Assembly (NCBI GenBank): GCA_021802585.1 | Contig: JAJZRQ010000006.1 | Location: forward strand, 1-49,189 | Length of the DNA stretch: 49,189 nt | DNA from: Chloroflexota bacterium | Lineage (GTDB): Bacteria > Chloroflexota > Limnocylindria > Limnocylindrales > CSP1-4 | Reading direction: 5' to 3' | Shown here: positions 8,936 to 18,003 of the stretch, piece after piece | Position numbering within the stretch: the stretch's first letter is position 1 | Layout of the letters: each line of letters opens with the position of its first letter | The notes under the pieces: model-generated | What the model was told of the DNA's origin: nothing | Database searches by the model: none | Seen by the model: the letters and a program-made list of their open reading frames with translations, nothing else | Position numbers and translations under genes: made by a program

Positions 8936-10125
8936 GCGGGCGTTCCCCCGGCGACGGCCGCCACGGGAGCCCCGAGCTCGGCGAGGGCCGCGCGCTGGGC
9001 GGCCGCGACGGCCGCGCCGGGCGTCACCGCGCGGCCGGTCCGCAGGGCCGCCTCCTCGAGGACGGCGATCGCCCCGAGGATCTCCTCGACCTCGACCGAG
9101 CCGAGGTGGCCGACGCGGAAGATCCGGCCCTTGAGCTCCCCCTGGCCGCCGGCGAGGACGAGGCCCCGGCGCTTCGCCTCGCCGTTGAACGCCTTCCAGT
9201 CGACATCGTCGGGCACCCAGGCGGCGGTCACCGTCTGCGAGGCGTGCGCGGGATCGGCGAGGAGCTCGAAGCCGAGGGCCCGGAGGCCGGCGCGGGTCGC
9301 CGCCGCGCACGCGGCGTGGCGGGCGAAGACCCCGGCCGGCGTCTCCTCCTCCATGAGCCGGAGGCCCTCGTCGGCCTGGTACATGACGGCGACGGCGGGC
9401 GTCCACGGCGTCTGGCCCGTCGCCGCGCTCTCGCGGGCGCGGCGGAGGTCGAAGTAGAAGCGCGGCATCCGGGCGCTCTCCATCGCGGCCCAGGCGCGCT
9501 CGGCGACGGCCGCGAACGCCATCCCCGGGGCGCTCATCCACGCCTTCTGGGAGCCGGTCACGACGAGGTCGAGGCCCCAGGCGTCCATCTCGAAGGGAAC
9601 GGCCCCGAGGGCGCTGATCGCGTCGACCAGGATGAGCGCGTCCGGGGCGATCTCCCGGACCGTTGCCGCAAGCTCCGCGACCGGGTTCGTCACCCCCGTC
9701 GACGTCTCGTTGTGGGTCAGGAGGACGGCGCGGACTGCTGATTCCTCGAGGAGCGCGGCCCGGACGGCATCCGGCGTCGCTGCCGTTCCCCAGGCGAACG
9801 CGAGCCGGCGGACGTCTGCCCCGTAGACCTCGGCCACCTTCGCGAACCGCTCGCCGAACGCCCCGACGGTGACGGCGAGGACGCGGTCGCCCGGCGAGAG
9901 GACGTTGACGACGGCGGCCTCGAGCGCGCCCGTGCCGGCGGCGGTGAGGAGGACGATGTCGCCGGTCGTGCCGAAGAACGGCCGCATCCGGCGGACGATC
10001 CGCTCCAGGAGGGCGGCGAACTCCGGGCCGCGGTGGTTGATCATCTGGCGGCCGCCGGCGGCCATCACCGAGGGCGGCAGGGCGGTCGGGCCGGGGATCC
10101 GGAGGTTCTGCTCGAAGCGGGGCAC
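8932..10125 (-). CDS. Class V aminotransferase (serine-pyruvate / phosphoserine aminotransferase type)
   Basis: This 397-aa PLP-dependent enzyme is of fold type I, class V. The N-terminal [11 protein letters not shown] is typical of the serine-pyruvate/alanine-glyoxylate group. The PLP-binding lysine is Lys194 in VTGSQKAWM, and the aspartate of [12 protein letters not shown] contacts the pyridine ring. The start is GTG with a strong GAGGAGG eight bases upstream. It is first in an operon with serA and the phosphatase-fold gene, so it most likely makes phosphoserine from phosphohydroxypyruvate, standing in for SerC. Serine-glyoxylate or alanine-glyoxylate transfer is the alternative. The family is certain; the substrate is inferred from the operon. 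Confidence 0.92.
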   Translation of the reverse strand: MPRFEQNLRIPGPTALPPSVMAAGGRQMINHRGPEFAALLERIVRRMRPFFGTTGDIVLLTAAGTGALEAAVVNVLSPGDRVLAVTVGAFGERFAKVAEVYGADVRRLAFAWGTAATPDAVRAALLEESAVRAVLLTHNETSTGVTNPVAELAATVREIAPDALILVDAISALGAVPFEMDAWGLDLVVTGSQKAWMSAPGMAFAAVAERAWAAMESARMPRFYFDLRRARESAATGQTPWTPAVAVMYQADEGLRLMEEETPAGVFARHAACAAATRAGLRALGFELLADPAHASQTVTAAWVPDDVDWKAFNGEAKRRGLVLAGGQGELKGRIFRVGHLGSVEVEEILGAIAVLEEAALRTGRAVTPGAAVAAAQRAALAELGAPVAAVAGGTPA

Positions 10126-10243
10126 GGGTGGGACCTCCTCGCAGGGTCGCGTGGGCGGGGTGTCTCGTTCGGCCGTCCGCGCCCGGCTGCCGGGCACGTC
10201 GTGGCGGGAGGGTAGGGGAGGGCGCGCCGCCCGTCCACCGTGG

Positions 10244-10251
10244 TATATATG
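10244..10251 (+). promoter_or_regulatory. AT-rich -10 region of the RHH/PIN operon
   Basis: TATATATG interrupts strongly GC-rich DNA in the 133-base divergent gap. Either TATATA (nine bases before ATG) or TATATG (seven bases before it) could be the -10, so the mRNA is probably leaderless or nearly so. Confidence 0.5.
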
Positions 10252-10258
10252 AGGGCAT

Positions 10259-10522
10259 ATGTCAGCACTCCGCCGGACGACGATCCTCGCCGACGCCGAC
10301 CTCCTCGACCGCCTCGAGCGGCACGCCCGCCGGACGCGGACGACGAAGACCGCGCTCATCGCGGCGGCCCTCGAGGCGTACCTCGAGGCCCACGCGGCGC
10401 GGCCGGAGCTGCCGTTCGTCGGCGTCGGCCGGAGCACCAACGGACGCCTGTCGCTCGACGCGCGGCGGATCGCCGGGCGCGAGCTCGGGTCCCGGCGCCG
10501 GGCGGACGCGGCCGAGGGCTGA
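10259..10522 (+). CDS. Ribbon-helix-helix antitoxin (CopG/VapB-like)
   Basis: This 87-aa basic protein begins [19 protein letters not shown], a ribbon-helix-helix DNA-binding fold in which the strand is followed by helices ([17 protein letters not shown]). The C-terminal tail (about 45-87) probably binds and blocks the PIN toxin encoded five bases downstream. RHH antitoxins normally repress their own operon. AT-rich TATATAT at 10244-10250, just before the ATG, is the likely -10 and operator region; no Shine-Dalgarno sequence is evident. An ATG at 10249 is in another frame. The gene diverges from the serine operon. Confidence 0.82.
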   Translation: MSALRRTTILADADLLDRLERHARRTRTTKTALIAAALEAYLEAHAARPELPFVGVGRSTNGRLSLDARRIAGRELGSRRRADAAEG

Positions 10523-10527
10523 CCCCG

Positions 10528-10950
10528 GTGGCCATCTTCCTCGACGTGTCGGCGATCCTCGCTGCCGCGGACACCGCCGACCTCAACCACGACGCCGCGC
10601 GGGCCTGGTTCGAGCGCGTCGACGAGCCGCTCCTCGTCGGGGCCCTGACGCTCGGGGAGGCGGACCACGTCCTCCGGCGCGAGCTCGGGCCCGCCGCAGC
10701 GGCGGCCCTCGTCGCGGCGGTCACCTCGGGGGCCATCCGGGTCGTGGCCCCGACGGAGGCCGACCTCGGTCGCGCCGTCGCGATCCTCGAGGGCGCGGCG
10801 GAGCACCGCCCGCGCCTGTCCGACGCCCTCCTCGTCGCCGCCGCGGAGCGCCTTGGCGTGCAGCGCGTGGCGACGTTCGACCGGCGGCCGCTCGCCGTCC
10901 TCGCCCCGCGCGGCCCTCGCGGCGAGCGAACCTTCGACCTCGAGCCGTAG
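10528..10950 (+). CDS. PIN-domain ribonuclease toxin (VapC-like)
   Basis: This 140-aa PIN-domain protein carries the four acidic residues expected to hold Mg2+: Asp6 (FLDVSAIL), Glu44 (LGEADHVL), Asp99 (RLSDALL) and Asp118 (ATFDRR). VapC-type toxins cleave specific RNAs, often tRNA or rRNA, when freed from antitoxin. The GTG start lies five bases after the antitoxin stop, the usual toxin-antitoxin layout. The RNA target cannot be predicted. All catalytic positions are intact, so the toxin is probably functional. Confidence 0.87.
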   Translation: MAIFLDVSAILAAADTADLNHDAARAWFERVDEPLLVGALTLGEADHVLRRELGPAAAAALVAAVTSGAIRVVAPTEADLGRAVAILEGAAEHRPRLSDALLVAAAERLGVQRVATFDRRPLAVLAPRGPRGERTFDLEP

Positions 10951-11002
10951 GGCCCGCTCCCGGCGACTCCGGGGGAGCCACCGCCGGCGCCGCTGGCCCG
11001 CG

Positions 11003-11008
11003 TACCAT
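11003..11008 (+). promoter_or_regulatory. -10 box of rarA, leaderless arrangement
   Basis: TACCAT ends six bases before the GTG of rarA, so transcription should begin at or next to the start codon. No Shine-Dalgarno sequence or clear -35 is seen. The same spacing occurs before four other genes here. Confidence 0.55.
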
Positions 11009-11014
11009 GGCCCC

Positions 11015-12265
11015 GTGCCCGCGCGACGCCCGGCCGGCCGGGCTCCCGATCCCCTCTTCGCGCCGCCGCCCGAGCTGACCCCCCTCGCGGCGCGGATGCG
11101 CCCGCGCACGCTCGACGAGGTCGTCGGCCAGAGCCACCTCCTCGGCCCGGGAGCGCCCCTTCGCCGCCTCGTCGAGGGCGGCCGCCTTCCTTCGATGCTC
11201 CTCTGGGGCCCGCCCGGCTCCGGCAAGACGACGATCGGGCGCCTCCTGGCGGAGGCGGTCGGCGCGCGCTTCGAGGCCCTGAACACGACGATGGACGGCG
11301 TCGCCGCCCTCCGGGACGTCGTCGCGGAGGCGCGGAGCGAGGCGGCGTTCCGGGGTACGACGACCGTCGTCCTCCTCGACGAGATGCACCGCTACAGCAA
11401 GGCCCAGCAGGACGCGCTCCTCCCCCACGTCGAGGCGGGGACGATCGTCCTCGTGGGAGCGACGACGGAGCCGCCGTTCGGCGGCGGGATCACGCGGCCG
11501 CTGCTCTCGCGTCTGCGGGTCTTGCGCCTCGAGCCGCTCGGCGACGCGGAGCTGCGGGCGATCGTCGCCCGAACGCTCGACGACTCGGAGCGGGGCCTCG
11601 GCGGGCGGGTCGCCGTCGACGAGATCGCGCTCCGCCAGCTCGTGGGGTACGCGTCCGGCGACGCCCGGCGGCTCCTCGGGATCCTCGAGACGGCGACGTC
11701 GCTCGCGGCCGCCGAAGGGCGGACCGCGCTCGACCCGGCCGACGTCACCCGCGCCGCCCAGTCGGCGACGCTCGACTACGACCGGTCCGGCGTCGTGAGC
11801 GCGTTCATCAAGAGCATCCGGGGGAGCGACCCCGACGCGGCGCTCTACTGGCTCGCGACGGCGCTCGAGGCCGGGGAGGATCCGCGGTACCTCGCCCGCC
11901 GGCTCGTCGTGAGCGCGTCCGAGGACGTCGGGGTGGCGGAGCCGCGCGGCCTGCCGCTCGCGATCGCCGCCGTCGAGGCGGTCGAGCGGATCGGCGCGGA
12001 GACGAATGACGAGGGCCTCTACGCGCTCGCCCAGGCGACGGTCTTCCTCGCCGAGGCGCCGAAGGACCCGTCCGCCGGACGGGCGTTCTTCGCGGCGCGG
12101 GACGCCGTGCGCGGGGACGGGACGCGCCCGGTCCCGCCCCACCTGCGGCCGGCCGCGAAGACGTACCGCAACCCGCACGACGACCCGGCGGGCGCGGCGG
12201 GCCAGCGGTATCTGCCGCGCGGGCTCGAGGGGCGGCGGTTCCTCGACCGGCGCGGCGACCCGTAG
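11015..12265 (+). CDS. rarA: Replication-associated recombination protein A (RarA/MgsA), AAA+ ATPase
   Basis: This 416-aa AAA+ ATPase of the RarA/WRNIP1 family acts at stalled replication forks. Walker A GPPGSGKT spans residues 65-72, Walker B reads LLDEMHR (usually DEIHR), and [12 protein letters not shown] with the Arg-finger segment LLSRLRV follow. The C-terminal half has the family tetramerisation region with [15 protein letters not shown] and ends with [10 protein letters not shown] and [11 protein letters not shown], both diagnostic. The segment normally ATTENPSF is altered to TTEPPFGGG. The GTG start follows a -10 box by six bases and lacks an RBS, suggesting leaderless translation. 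Confidence 0.95.
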   Translation: MPARRPAGRAPDPLFAPPPELTPLAARMRPRTLDEVVGQSHLLGPGAPLRRLVEGGRLPSMLLWGPPGSGKTTIGRLLAEAVGARFEALNTTMDGVAALRDVVAEARSEAAFRGTTTVVLLDEMHRYSKAQQDALLPHVEAGTIVLVGATTEPPFGGGITRPLLSRLRVLRLEPLGDAELRAIVARTLDDSERGLGGRVAVDEIALRQLVGYASGDARRLLGILETATSLAAAEGRTALDPADVTRAAQSATLDYDRSGVVSAFIKSIRGSDPDAALYWLATALEAGEDPRYLARRLVVSASEDVGVAEPRGLPLAIAAVEAVERIGAETNDEGLYALAQATVFLAEAPKDPSAGRAFFAARDAVRGDGTRPVPPHLRPAAKTYRNPHDDPAGAAGQRYLPRGLEGRRFLDRRGDP

Positions 12266-12300
12266 GTGGGAGCGCGCCGGGGCGGCCCGCGGGCGCGGGC

Positions 12301-12314
12301 GGAGCGGCCGCTCC
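12301..12314. terminator. Palindrome between converging genes, possible bidirectional terminator
   Basis: GGAGCGGCCGCTCC is a perfect 14-bp palindrome in the 70-base gap between rarA and the converging 134-aa gene. There is no T-tract on either side, so an intrinsic terminator is only possible, not shown. Confidence 0.3.
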
Positions 12315-12335
12315 CCGGGGCCGCCGACGCGGCGG

Positions 12336-12740
12336 TCAGATCGTGACGAGGCCGCCGACGACGATGACGAGCCAGCTCACGATGAGGATGCCGAAGATGA
12401 GGGCGAAGACGGCGGCGATCCGGCGGAGGTCGCGCGCGACGTAGCGGTACTCCTCCTCGGCGACGACGGCGAGCGTCCCGGCGCTCCTCCCGCGGCCGGC
12501 CGGGAAGCCCTCCACGCGCCGGCGATCGCGGCCGCGGGCCATGGACGAGGCGGCCGCCCGCTCCTCCGCGACGATCCGGGCCTCGAGCTCCTCGGCGCGG
12601 GCGAGGTCGTCGCTGCTGAGGGACCCGGCGGGACGCGGGGCGGCCGCGGGCTTCGCCGGCGGTCGGACGGCGGGGGTGCCGCCACGCTGGAGGGGGGCGC
12701 GCTGGCCCGGTCGAGAGCCGCCGCGCTGCCGCTTCGCCAT
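12336..12740 (-). CDS. 134-aa basic protein with C-terminal membrane anchor
   Basis: The family is not recognised. The first 45 residues are rich in Arg, Pro, Ala and Gly and look disordered. Residues about 45-65 form a charged helix (DDLARAEELEARIVAEE). The last about 28 residues are a single hydrophobic helix (IAAVFALIFGILIVSWLVIV), so this resembles a tail-anchored protein with a cytosolic basic arm. YRYVARDLRRI just before the helix suggests a conserved juxtamembrane motif. The ATG has AGGAG upstream, but about 12 bases away. It converges with rarA. Function is unknown; a nucleic-acid-binding tail is possible from composition only. Confidence 0.68.
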   Translation of the reverse strand: MAKRQRGGSRPGQRAPLQRGGTPAVRPPAKPAAAPRPAGSLSSDDLARAEELEARIVAEERAAASSMARGRDRRRVEGFPAGRGRSAGTLAVVAEEEYRYVARDLRRIAAVFALIFGILIVSWLVIVVGGLVTI

Positions 12741-12892
12741 CGGTCGGGTGATCTCCTGGGTTCGGGTGGGGGCGGACCGTCCCGGGGCCGGCGTCCGCGC
12801 CGCCGCGCGGAAGGATACGCCATCGGAGCGCCCCCGGCAGCGACGACGGGCGGGCGAGTGGTCCGGCTCCTGTCCCGGGTGAGCGGCCCTGC

Positions 12893-12898
12893 TAGACT
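12893..12898 (+). promoter_or_regulatory. -10 box for the DUF4446/helicase operon
   Basis: TAGACT lies 24 bases before the GTG of the DUF4446 gene. The implied leader is short and contains GGAGG at 12914-12918, so this gene, unlike several others here, appears leadered. Confidence 0.45.
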
Positions 12899-12922
12899 CG
12901 GAGGGCCCCCACCGGAGGACCC

Positions 12923-13429
12923 GTGAGCGACCTGGACACGCTCGCCCGCGTCGCGGCCGTCGTCGTCGGCCTCCTCATCCTCGCCGTCGTCGCGCTCGCC
13001 GTCGCCCTCGCCGCCGTGGCCCGCCGCGCCCGCGCCCTCGAGCGCCGGATCGCGGCGCTGACCCGGGGAGCGGACGGCCGCGACCTCGCCGGGGTCCTCG
13101 ACGCGCACCTCGAGACCGTGCTCGCGGTCGGCCGTCGCCAGGACGAGCTCGAGGCCCATGCCGGCCGGCTCGAGGCCCAGGCCGGACGCTCCGTCCAGGG
13201 CGTCGCGCTCGTCCGCTTCAACACGTTCGAGGACACCGGCGGCAACCAGAGCTTCGCCCTCGCGCTCGTCGACCCGGCGGGGGACGGCGTCGTCCTCGAC
13301 AGTCTCCACGCCCGCAACCAGACGCGGCTCTACGCGAAGGCGATCCGGGCCGGGGCCGCAGAGGGCGCGCTCTCCGAGGAGGAGGCCGAGGCGCTCCGCC
13401 TGGCCGCGTCGCGCGCCCGCGGGCGCTGA
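12923..13429 (+). CDS. DUF4446 family protein
   Basis: This 168-aa protein has one N-terminal transmembrane helix (about residues 8-34), a coiled-coil-like segment rich in Arg, Ala and Glu, and then the DUF4446 core. In the core, VALVRFNTFEDTGGNQSFA is followed by LALVDPAGDGVVL and YAKAIRAG. The family is common in Firmicutes, Actinobacteria and Chloroflexi and has no established function. The GTG is preceded by GGAGG. Sixteen bases separate it from the helicase-nuclease gene, so the two probably share a transcript. The C-terminal tail (ALSEEEAEALRLA) is an ordinary feature of the family. Confidence 0.87.
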   Translation: MSDLDTLARVAAVVVGLLILAVVALAVALAAVARRARALERRIAALTRGADGRDLAGVLDAHLETVLAVGRRQDELEAHAGRLEAQAGRSVQGVALVRFNTFEDTGGNQSFALALVDPAGDGVVLDSLHARNQTRLYAKAIRAGAAEGALSEEEAEALRLAASRARGR

Positions 13430-13445
13430 CGGGGAGGCGGGCGCG

Positions 13446-16400
13446 ATGGCGCGCGCCAGGCGCGGGCGGCCGGCAGGTGGGGGCGGCCGGCGCCGCGGGG
13501 AGCCGGGATCGCTCGAGCAGATCCCCGTCTGGCGCGAGCACGTCGCTGTCCACGGCGAGCAGGAGGGGGTCGCCGCGCCGGTCGGCGTCGAGGCGCTCCT
13601 CGCCGGCCTCAACCCGGAGCAGCGGCGCGCCGTCACCCACGACGAGGAGCCGCTCCTCGTTGTCGCGGGGGCGGGGACCGGGAAGACGCAGGTCGTCACC
13701 CGCCGCGTCGCGTGGCTCATCGCGACGAAGCGGGCGAGGCCCGCGGAGATCCTCGCCCTCACCTTCACCGACAAGGCGGCCGAGGAGATGCAGGTCCGCG
13801 TCGACCAGCTCGTCCCGTACGGCTACACCGATACGGTGATCTCGACGTTCCACGCGTTCGGCGACCGGGTGATCCGGGAGCACGCCCTCGAGCTCGGGTT
13901 GCCGTCGGACCCGCGCGTCCTCTCGCGCCCGGAGACGGTGATCTTCCTCCGCGAGCGGCTCTTCCGGCTCGACCTCGACGAGTACCGCCCGCTCGGGAAC
14001 CCGACCCGCTTCCTCGACGCCCTGGCGACGCTCTTCTCGCGGCTGAAGGACGAGGACATCTCGCCGGCGGCGTACGCCGCGCACGCGGCCCGCCTCGCGG
14101 TCGAGGCGGAGGCGCTCGCGGACGGCGGCGCACGAGACGCCGCCCGGGAGGCGGCACGCCGCCAGGCCGAGCTCGCCGGCGCGTACGCCCGCTACCAGGA
14201 GCTGCTCGGGGAGGCCGGGGCGATCGACTTCGGCGACCAGGTCGCTCTCGCCCTCCGCCTCCTCCGCGAGCATCCCGCCGCGCGCGCCGAGCTCCAGGCG
14301 CGGTTCCGCTACGTCCTCGTCGACGAGTTCCAGGACGTGAACCGCGCCCAGTCCGAGCTCGTGGCGCTCCTTGCCGAGCCCCATCGCCGGATCGCGGTCG
14401 TGGGTGACGACGACCAGTCGATCTACCGCTTCCGGGGCGCGGCAACGGGGGCGATCGTCGACTTCCTGGAGCGGTTCCGCGGCGCCCGGACGATCGTCCT
14501 CCGGCGCAACTACCGCTCGCTCGCGCCGATCCTCGACGCGTCGCGGCGCCTCGTCCGCTTCAACGACCCGGATCGCCTCGAGGTCCAGCAGGGGATCTCC
14601 AAGCGTCTCGTGCCGCAGCGGCGGGCCCCGGGCCGCGGGCGCGGCGGGGCGGCCGCCACGAGGGGCGGGGCGGGGGCGTCCGGGCCGCCGGCCGTCGTCC
14701 GCCACGTCGCCTTCGCCACGGGATCGGAGGAGGCCGACTGGGTGGCCGCCGAGATCGCGGCCAGGGTGGCGGGCGGGGCGGCGCCGCGCGATCACGCGGT
14801 CCTCGTCCGGGCGAATGCGGACGCCGATCCCGTGCTCCGCAGCCTGAACATCGCGGGCGTCCCGTGGCGCTTCTCCGGCGCGTCGGGGCTGTACGCCCGG
14901 CCCGAGATCCGGCTCCTCCTCGCCTTCCTCCGCGCCGTCGGTGATCCCGCGAGCTCGGTCGACGTCTATGCCCTCGCGGCCTCCGACCTCTACGGGCTCG
15001 GCGGGGAGGACCTGGCCGCGCTCGCGAACCGGGCCCGCCGCACGAACCGGTCGCTGTGGGAGACGCTCGTCGACGTCGACGGCCAGCCGGGCCTCCTCCG
15101 CCTGCTTCCCGAGTCCCGGGCGTCGCTGGCGCGGCTCGTCGCCGACCTGCGTCGCTACTGCGAGCTGGGCCATCGGCGCCCGGCTGGCGAAGTCTTATAC
15201 GGCTTCCTGCGGTCATCGGGTTCACTCGCCGGGCTCATGAGCGCCGGCACCGCGGCCGCCGACGAGGCCCTGTCGAACATCGCCCGCTTCTTCGACATCG
15301 TGCGGGCCCAGTCGGACCTCCTCGCCGACGACCGGGCGGTCTTCCTGGCCCCCCACCTCCAGACGCTCATCGAGGCCGGCGACGACCCGGCGACGGCCGA
15401 CCTCGACCCGGACGCCGACGCGGTCGCCGTCGTCACCGTCCACAAGGCGAAGGGCCTCGAATGGCCGGTCGTGTACCTCGTGGGCCTCGTCGACGGCCGG
15501 TTCCCGGCGCGCGGCCGGCGGGAGCAGCTCGCCGTGCCCGACGCCCTCCTGCGGGGCGTCCTCCCGGGCGGTGATGCGCACGTCCAGGAGGAGCGGCGCC
15601 TCTTCTACGTCGGGATGACCCGGGCGCGCGACGAGCTCGTCCTCACCCACGCCCTCGACTACGGCGGACGGCGCACGCGGCGCGTCTCGCCGTTCGTCCT
15701 CGAGGCCCTCGACCTCCCCGCAGGGACGGTGGCGCCGACCCGCGCGGCGAGCCCCCTCGAGCGGATCGCGGCGGCCGAGGGGCCCGCGGCCGGCGCCCCG
15801 GCGGCCGTCCCGGTCCCCGGCCCGTCGTCGGAGCCGCTCGTCCTGTCCTTCTACCAGGTGGACGACTACCTGACGTGCCCCCTCAAGTACAAGTACGTCC
15901 ACGTCATGCGGGTGCCGATCGCGCCCCATCACGCGATCGTCTACGGGGCCGCCCTCCACGCCGCCGTCCAGGAGTTCCACCGGCGGCATGCCCGCGGCGA
16001 GGTCATGGGCGAGGAGGCCCTCGTCGCGGCGTTCGAGGCAGCCTGGTCGAACGAGGGCTTCGTGTCGCGCGAGCACGAGGAGGCCCGCCTCGAGGCCGGG
16101 CGCCAGGCCCTCCGGCGCTTCCGCGCGGAGCAGCTCGCCCCCGGGGCCGTGATCCCCGCGTACGTCGAGCGCGAGTTCGTCTTCACCCTCGACGGCGACC
16201 GGGTGCGGGGCCGGATGGATCGGATCGACGTCATCCCGCTCGGCGGGGAGGCGGGACCGGACGGCCCCTCGCGACCCGCCGGGGATCCGGCGGTGGGCGC
16301 GGAGATCCGCGGCGCCGACGTCGTCGAGCCCGCCCTCCCGCTCCTCCGCGAGCGAGTCGTCATCACCGACTACAAGAGCTCCGACGTCCGCGACCCGGCC

Positions 16401-16682
16401 CGCGCCCGAGAGCGAGCCCGGGACTCGCTCCAGCTGACGATCTACGCGATGGCGTGGCAAGCCCAGACGGGCCGCCTCCCCGACGCGGTCGCCCTCCAGT
16501 TCCTCGAATCGGGGCTCGTCGGGACGGCCGAGGTCGACGCAGCGCGCGTCGCGAAGGGCGTCGCCGACATCCGGGCGGCGGCGGCGGGGATCCGGGCTCG
16601 CAGGTTCGACCCCACGCCGGCGTACCTCGCCTGCTCGTGGTGCGCCTTCCGCGAGGTCTGCCCGGCGAGTGCCGCCCGGTGA
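13446..16682 (+). CDS. UvrD/Rep-type helicase fused to a RecB-family nuclease domain with Fe-S cysteines
   Basis: This 1078-aa single-chain DNA repair enzyme starts with superfamily 1A helicase motifs: GAGTGKT (Lys80), DEFQDVN, GDDDQSIYRFRGA, VVTVHKAKGLEWPVV and VGMTRARDEL. From about residue 795 a PD-(D/E)XK nuclease domain follows, with the core VITDYKSSD and a QLTIYAMAW segment typical of RecB/AddB/Cas4 nucleases. One cysteine (TCPLKYKY) opens the domain, and CSWC plus EVC close it, the four-cysteine pattern of Fe-S nucleases. Family knowledge suggests ATP-driven unwinding with end resection. The ATG follows GGGGAGG. The HAD gene overlaps the stop. An Arg/Gly/Ala-rich insert near residues 395-415 looks like a flexible linker. 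Confidence 0.9.
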   Translation: MARARRGRPAGGGGRRRGEPGSLEQIPVWREHVAVHGEQEGVAAPVGVEALLAGLNPEQRRAVTHDEEPLLVVAGAGTGKTQVVTRRVAWLIATKRARPAEILALTFTDKAAEEMQVRVDQLVPYGYTDTVISTFHAFGDRVIREHALELGLPSDPRVLSRPETVIFLRERLFRLDLDEYRPLGNPTRFLDALATLFSRLKDEDISPAAYAAHAARLAVEAEALADGGARDAAREAARRQAELAGAYARYQELLGEAGAIDFGDQVALALRLLREHPAARAELQARFRYVLVDEFQDVNRAQSELVALLAEPHRRIAVVGDDDQSIYRFRGAATGAIVDFLERFRGARTIVLRRNYRSLAPILDASRRLVRFNDPDRLEVQQGISKRLVPQRRAPGRGRGGAAATRGGAGASGPPAVVRHVAFATGSEEADWVAAEIAARVAGGAAPRDHAVLVRANADADPVLRSLNIAGVPWRFSGASGLYARPEIRLLLAFLRAVGDPASSVDVYALAASDLYGLGGEDLAALANRARRTNRSLWETLVDVDGQPGLLRLLPESRASLARLVADLRRYCELGHRRPAGEVLYGFLRSSGSLAGLMSAGTAAADEALSNIARFFDIVRAQSDLLADDRAVFLAPHLQTLIEAGDDPATADLDPDADAVAVVTVHKAKGLEWPVVYLVGLVDGRFPARGRREQLAVPDALLRGVLPGGDAHVQEERRLFYVGMTRARDELVLTHALDYGGRRTRRVSPFVLEALDLPAGTVAPTRAASPLERIAAAEGPAAGAPAAVPVPGPSSEPLVLSFYQVDDYLTCPLKYKYVHVMRVPIAPHHAIVYGAALHAAVQEFHRRHARGEVMGEEALVAAFEAAWSNEGFVSREHEEARLEAGRQALRRFRAEQLAPGAVIPAYVEREFVFTLDGDRVRGRMDRIDVIPLGGEAGPDGPSRPAGDPAVGAEIRGADVVEPALPLLRERVVITDYKSSDVRDPARARERARDSLQLTIYAMAWQAQTGRLPDAVALQFLESGLVGTAEVDAARVAKGVADIRAAAAGIRARRFDPTPAYLACSWCAFREVCPASAAR

Positions 16683-17545
16683 GCGCCGGCCGGCCCCCCG
16701 GACGGCGCCCGCCGGCGATGGACGCCGGGCCGCCGGCCGGCGGCGGGCCGCTCGTCGCGATCACCTTCGACTTCGGGAACACGCTCGTCCCCGTGGGCCG
16801 ACCGGCGCTCGAGGCCGTCGTCGGCGCCCTCGCGGACGCCGCCGGCGCGCGGCTCGGGGCGGACCGCGGCGCATTCCTCGCCGCGTGGGCCGCGGAGCGC
16901 GAGCGGCAGCTCCGCGAGGAGATCCCGCGATTCCGCGAGGTCGACCTCGCGGTCCGCCTCCGGCGCGTTCTCGCGCGGCTGCGGGGGATGCCCGTCCCCG
17001 CCCCATCGGACTCCTGGGACGACGCGGCGGCCGCGCGCCGCTCGACCGCGGGCGAAGTCGCGTTCGGGCTCGACGCGTATGCGCGGGCGTTCGTGGCCGC
17101 GATCCCGCCCGATCCGGAGATCGGGGCGCTCCTCGGGCGCCTCGCCGGCGGGCACGCGCTGGCGATCCTCTCCAACTGGCCCCTCGCGGCGACGATCGAC
17201 CGCTACGCCGAGGCGGCGGGGTGGACGCCGCACCTGGCGGCGATCGTCGTGTCGGAGCGCGTCGGCACGATCAAGCCGCACCCGGCGATGTTCCGGGCCG
17301 CGGAGGTGGCGCTCCGGGAGCCCGGGGGACCGCCGCTCGCCCCGGGGTCGATCCTCCACGTCGGCGACGACTGGGCGGCCGACGTCGTCGGCGCCGGCCG
17401 GGCCGGGTGGCGGGCCGCGTGGCTTCGGGCGCGCCCCGCGGATTCGCCGCTTCCCGCGAGCGAGCCGGACGGCGCGGCCGCGCCCGACCTCGTCCTCGAC
17501 CGGCTCGCCGACCTCGAGCCGGCGCTCGCCGCACTCGGCTGCTGA
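16679..17545 (+). CDS. HAD-superfamily hydrolase
   Basis: This probable phosphatase of haloacid dehalogenase subfamily IA reads TFDFGNTL at motif I, so the nucleophile Asp is kept while the usual second Asp is Gly, as in YihX-like FDLGN variants. Motif II is LSNWP, motif III the lysine in GTIKPHPAMF, and motif IV HVGDDWAADV. A helical cap domain lies between motifs I and II. The chosen GTG overlaps the helicase stop (GTGA); the ATG at 16718 is in frame and removes 13 low-complexity residues, and neither has a good RBS. The substrate is unknown. Loss of the acid/base Asp could mean altered catalysis. Confidence 0.85.
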   Translation: MSAGRPPGRRPPAMDAGPPAGGGPLVAITFDFGNTLVPVGRPALEAVVGALADAAGARLGADRGAFLAAWAAERERQLREEIPRFREVDLAVRLRRVLARLRGMPVPAPSDSWDDAAAARRSTAGEVAFGLDAYARAFVAAIPPDPEIGALLGRLAGGHALAILSNWPLAATIDRYAEAAGWTPHLAAIVVSERVGTIKPHPAMFRAAEVALREPGGPPLAPGSILHVGDDWAADVVGAGRAGWRAAWLRARPADSPLPASEPDGAAAPDLVLDRLADLEPALAALGC

Positions 17546-17592
17546 AGAGCCCCGCGCGAAGCGAGTTGCGGCGCCCGCCCCCCGCCGCCCGG

Positions 17593-17598
17593 TATCCT
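17593..17598 (+). promoter_or_regulatory. -10 box six bases before a GTG start
   Basis: TATCCT ends six bases before the GTG of the 124-aa membrane protein, with no Shine-Dalgarno sequence, matching the leaderless pattern seen before rarA and the pyrophosphatase gene. Confidence 0.55.
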
Positions 17599-17604
17599 CC
17601 GTCC

Positions 17605-17979
17605 GTGGAGTCGCGCGACCGCCTGGCCAACCTCGGGATCCTCGCCGCGGCGGCGGCCGCCTGGGCCGTCGTCGCGCTCGTCGTCCTCAACCTCGACCCG
17701 CGGGCCGATCCCGTCGCCGGGCTCCTCGGCGCGTTCGCGATCGGCACGGCGACCGGCCTCACCGTGACGCCGCTCTTCTGGCTCGCGACGTTCGCCCGCC
17801 ACGGCCGGATCGCCTTTCGCGGCGACTGGGTCCGGGCGGGCCGGCGCGGCCTGTGGGCGGGCCTCGTCGCGGGGCTCCTCGTCGAGCTCCGCGTCCTCGG
17901 CGTCCTCTCGCTCCCGATCGCCCTCTTCGTCGTCGTCCTCGTCGTCTTCGCCGAGATCACGCTCACCATCGAGCGCTGA
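17605..17979 (+). CDS. 124-aa integral membrane protein
   Basis: The family is not recognised. Four hydrophobic segments are visible: about residues 8-27, 34-58 (with a TVTPLFWLATF run), 74-92 and 96-117. A basic cytoplasmic loop, RHGRIAFRGDWVRAGRRG, separates the second and third. The start GTG lacks an RBS but has a -10 box six bases upstream. The M20 hydrolase gene follows after 24 bases with its own strong GGAGG, so both may be on one mRNA. The shape resembles small Chloroflexota proteins of unknown role. Confidence 0.7.
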   Translation: MESRDRLANLGILAAAAAAWAVVALVVLNLDPRADPVAGLLGAFAIGTATGLTVTPLFWLATFARHGRIAFRGDWVRAGRRGLWAGLVAGLLVELRVLGVLSLPIALFVVVLVVFAEITLTIER

Positions 17980-18003
17980 GCCCGGCCCCACCGGAGGTCC
18001 ACC

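Noticed and set aside
12336-12740. Preprotein translocase SecE-like protein
   Set aside because: The single C-terminal helix and basic arm are suggestive, but the SecE amphipathic-helix motif is absent and no secretion or nusG gene is adjacent.
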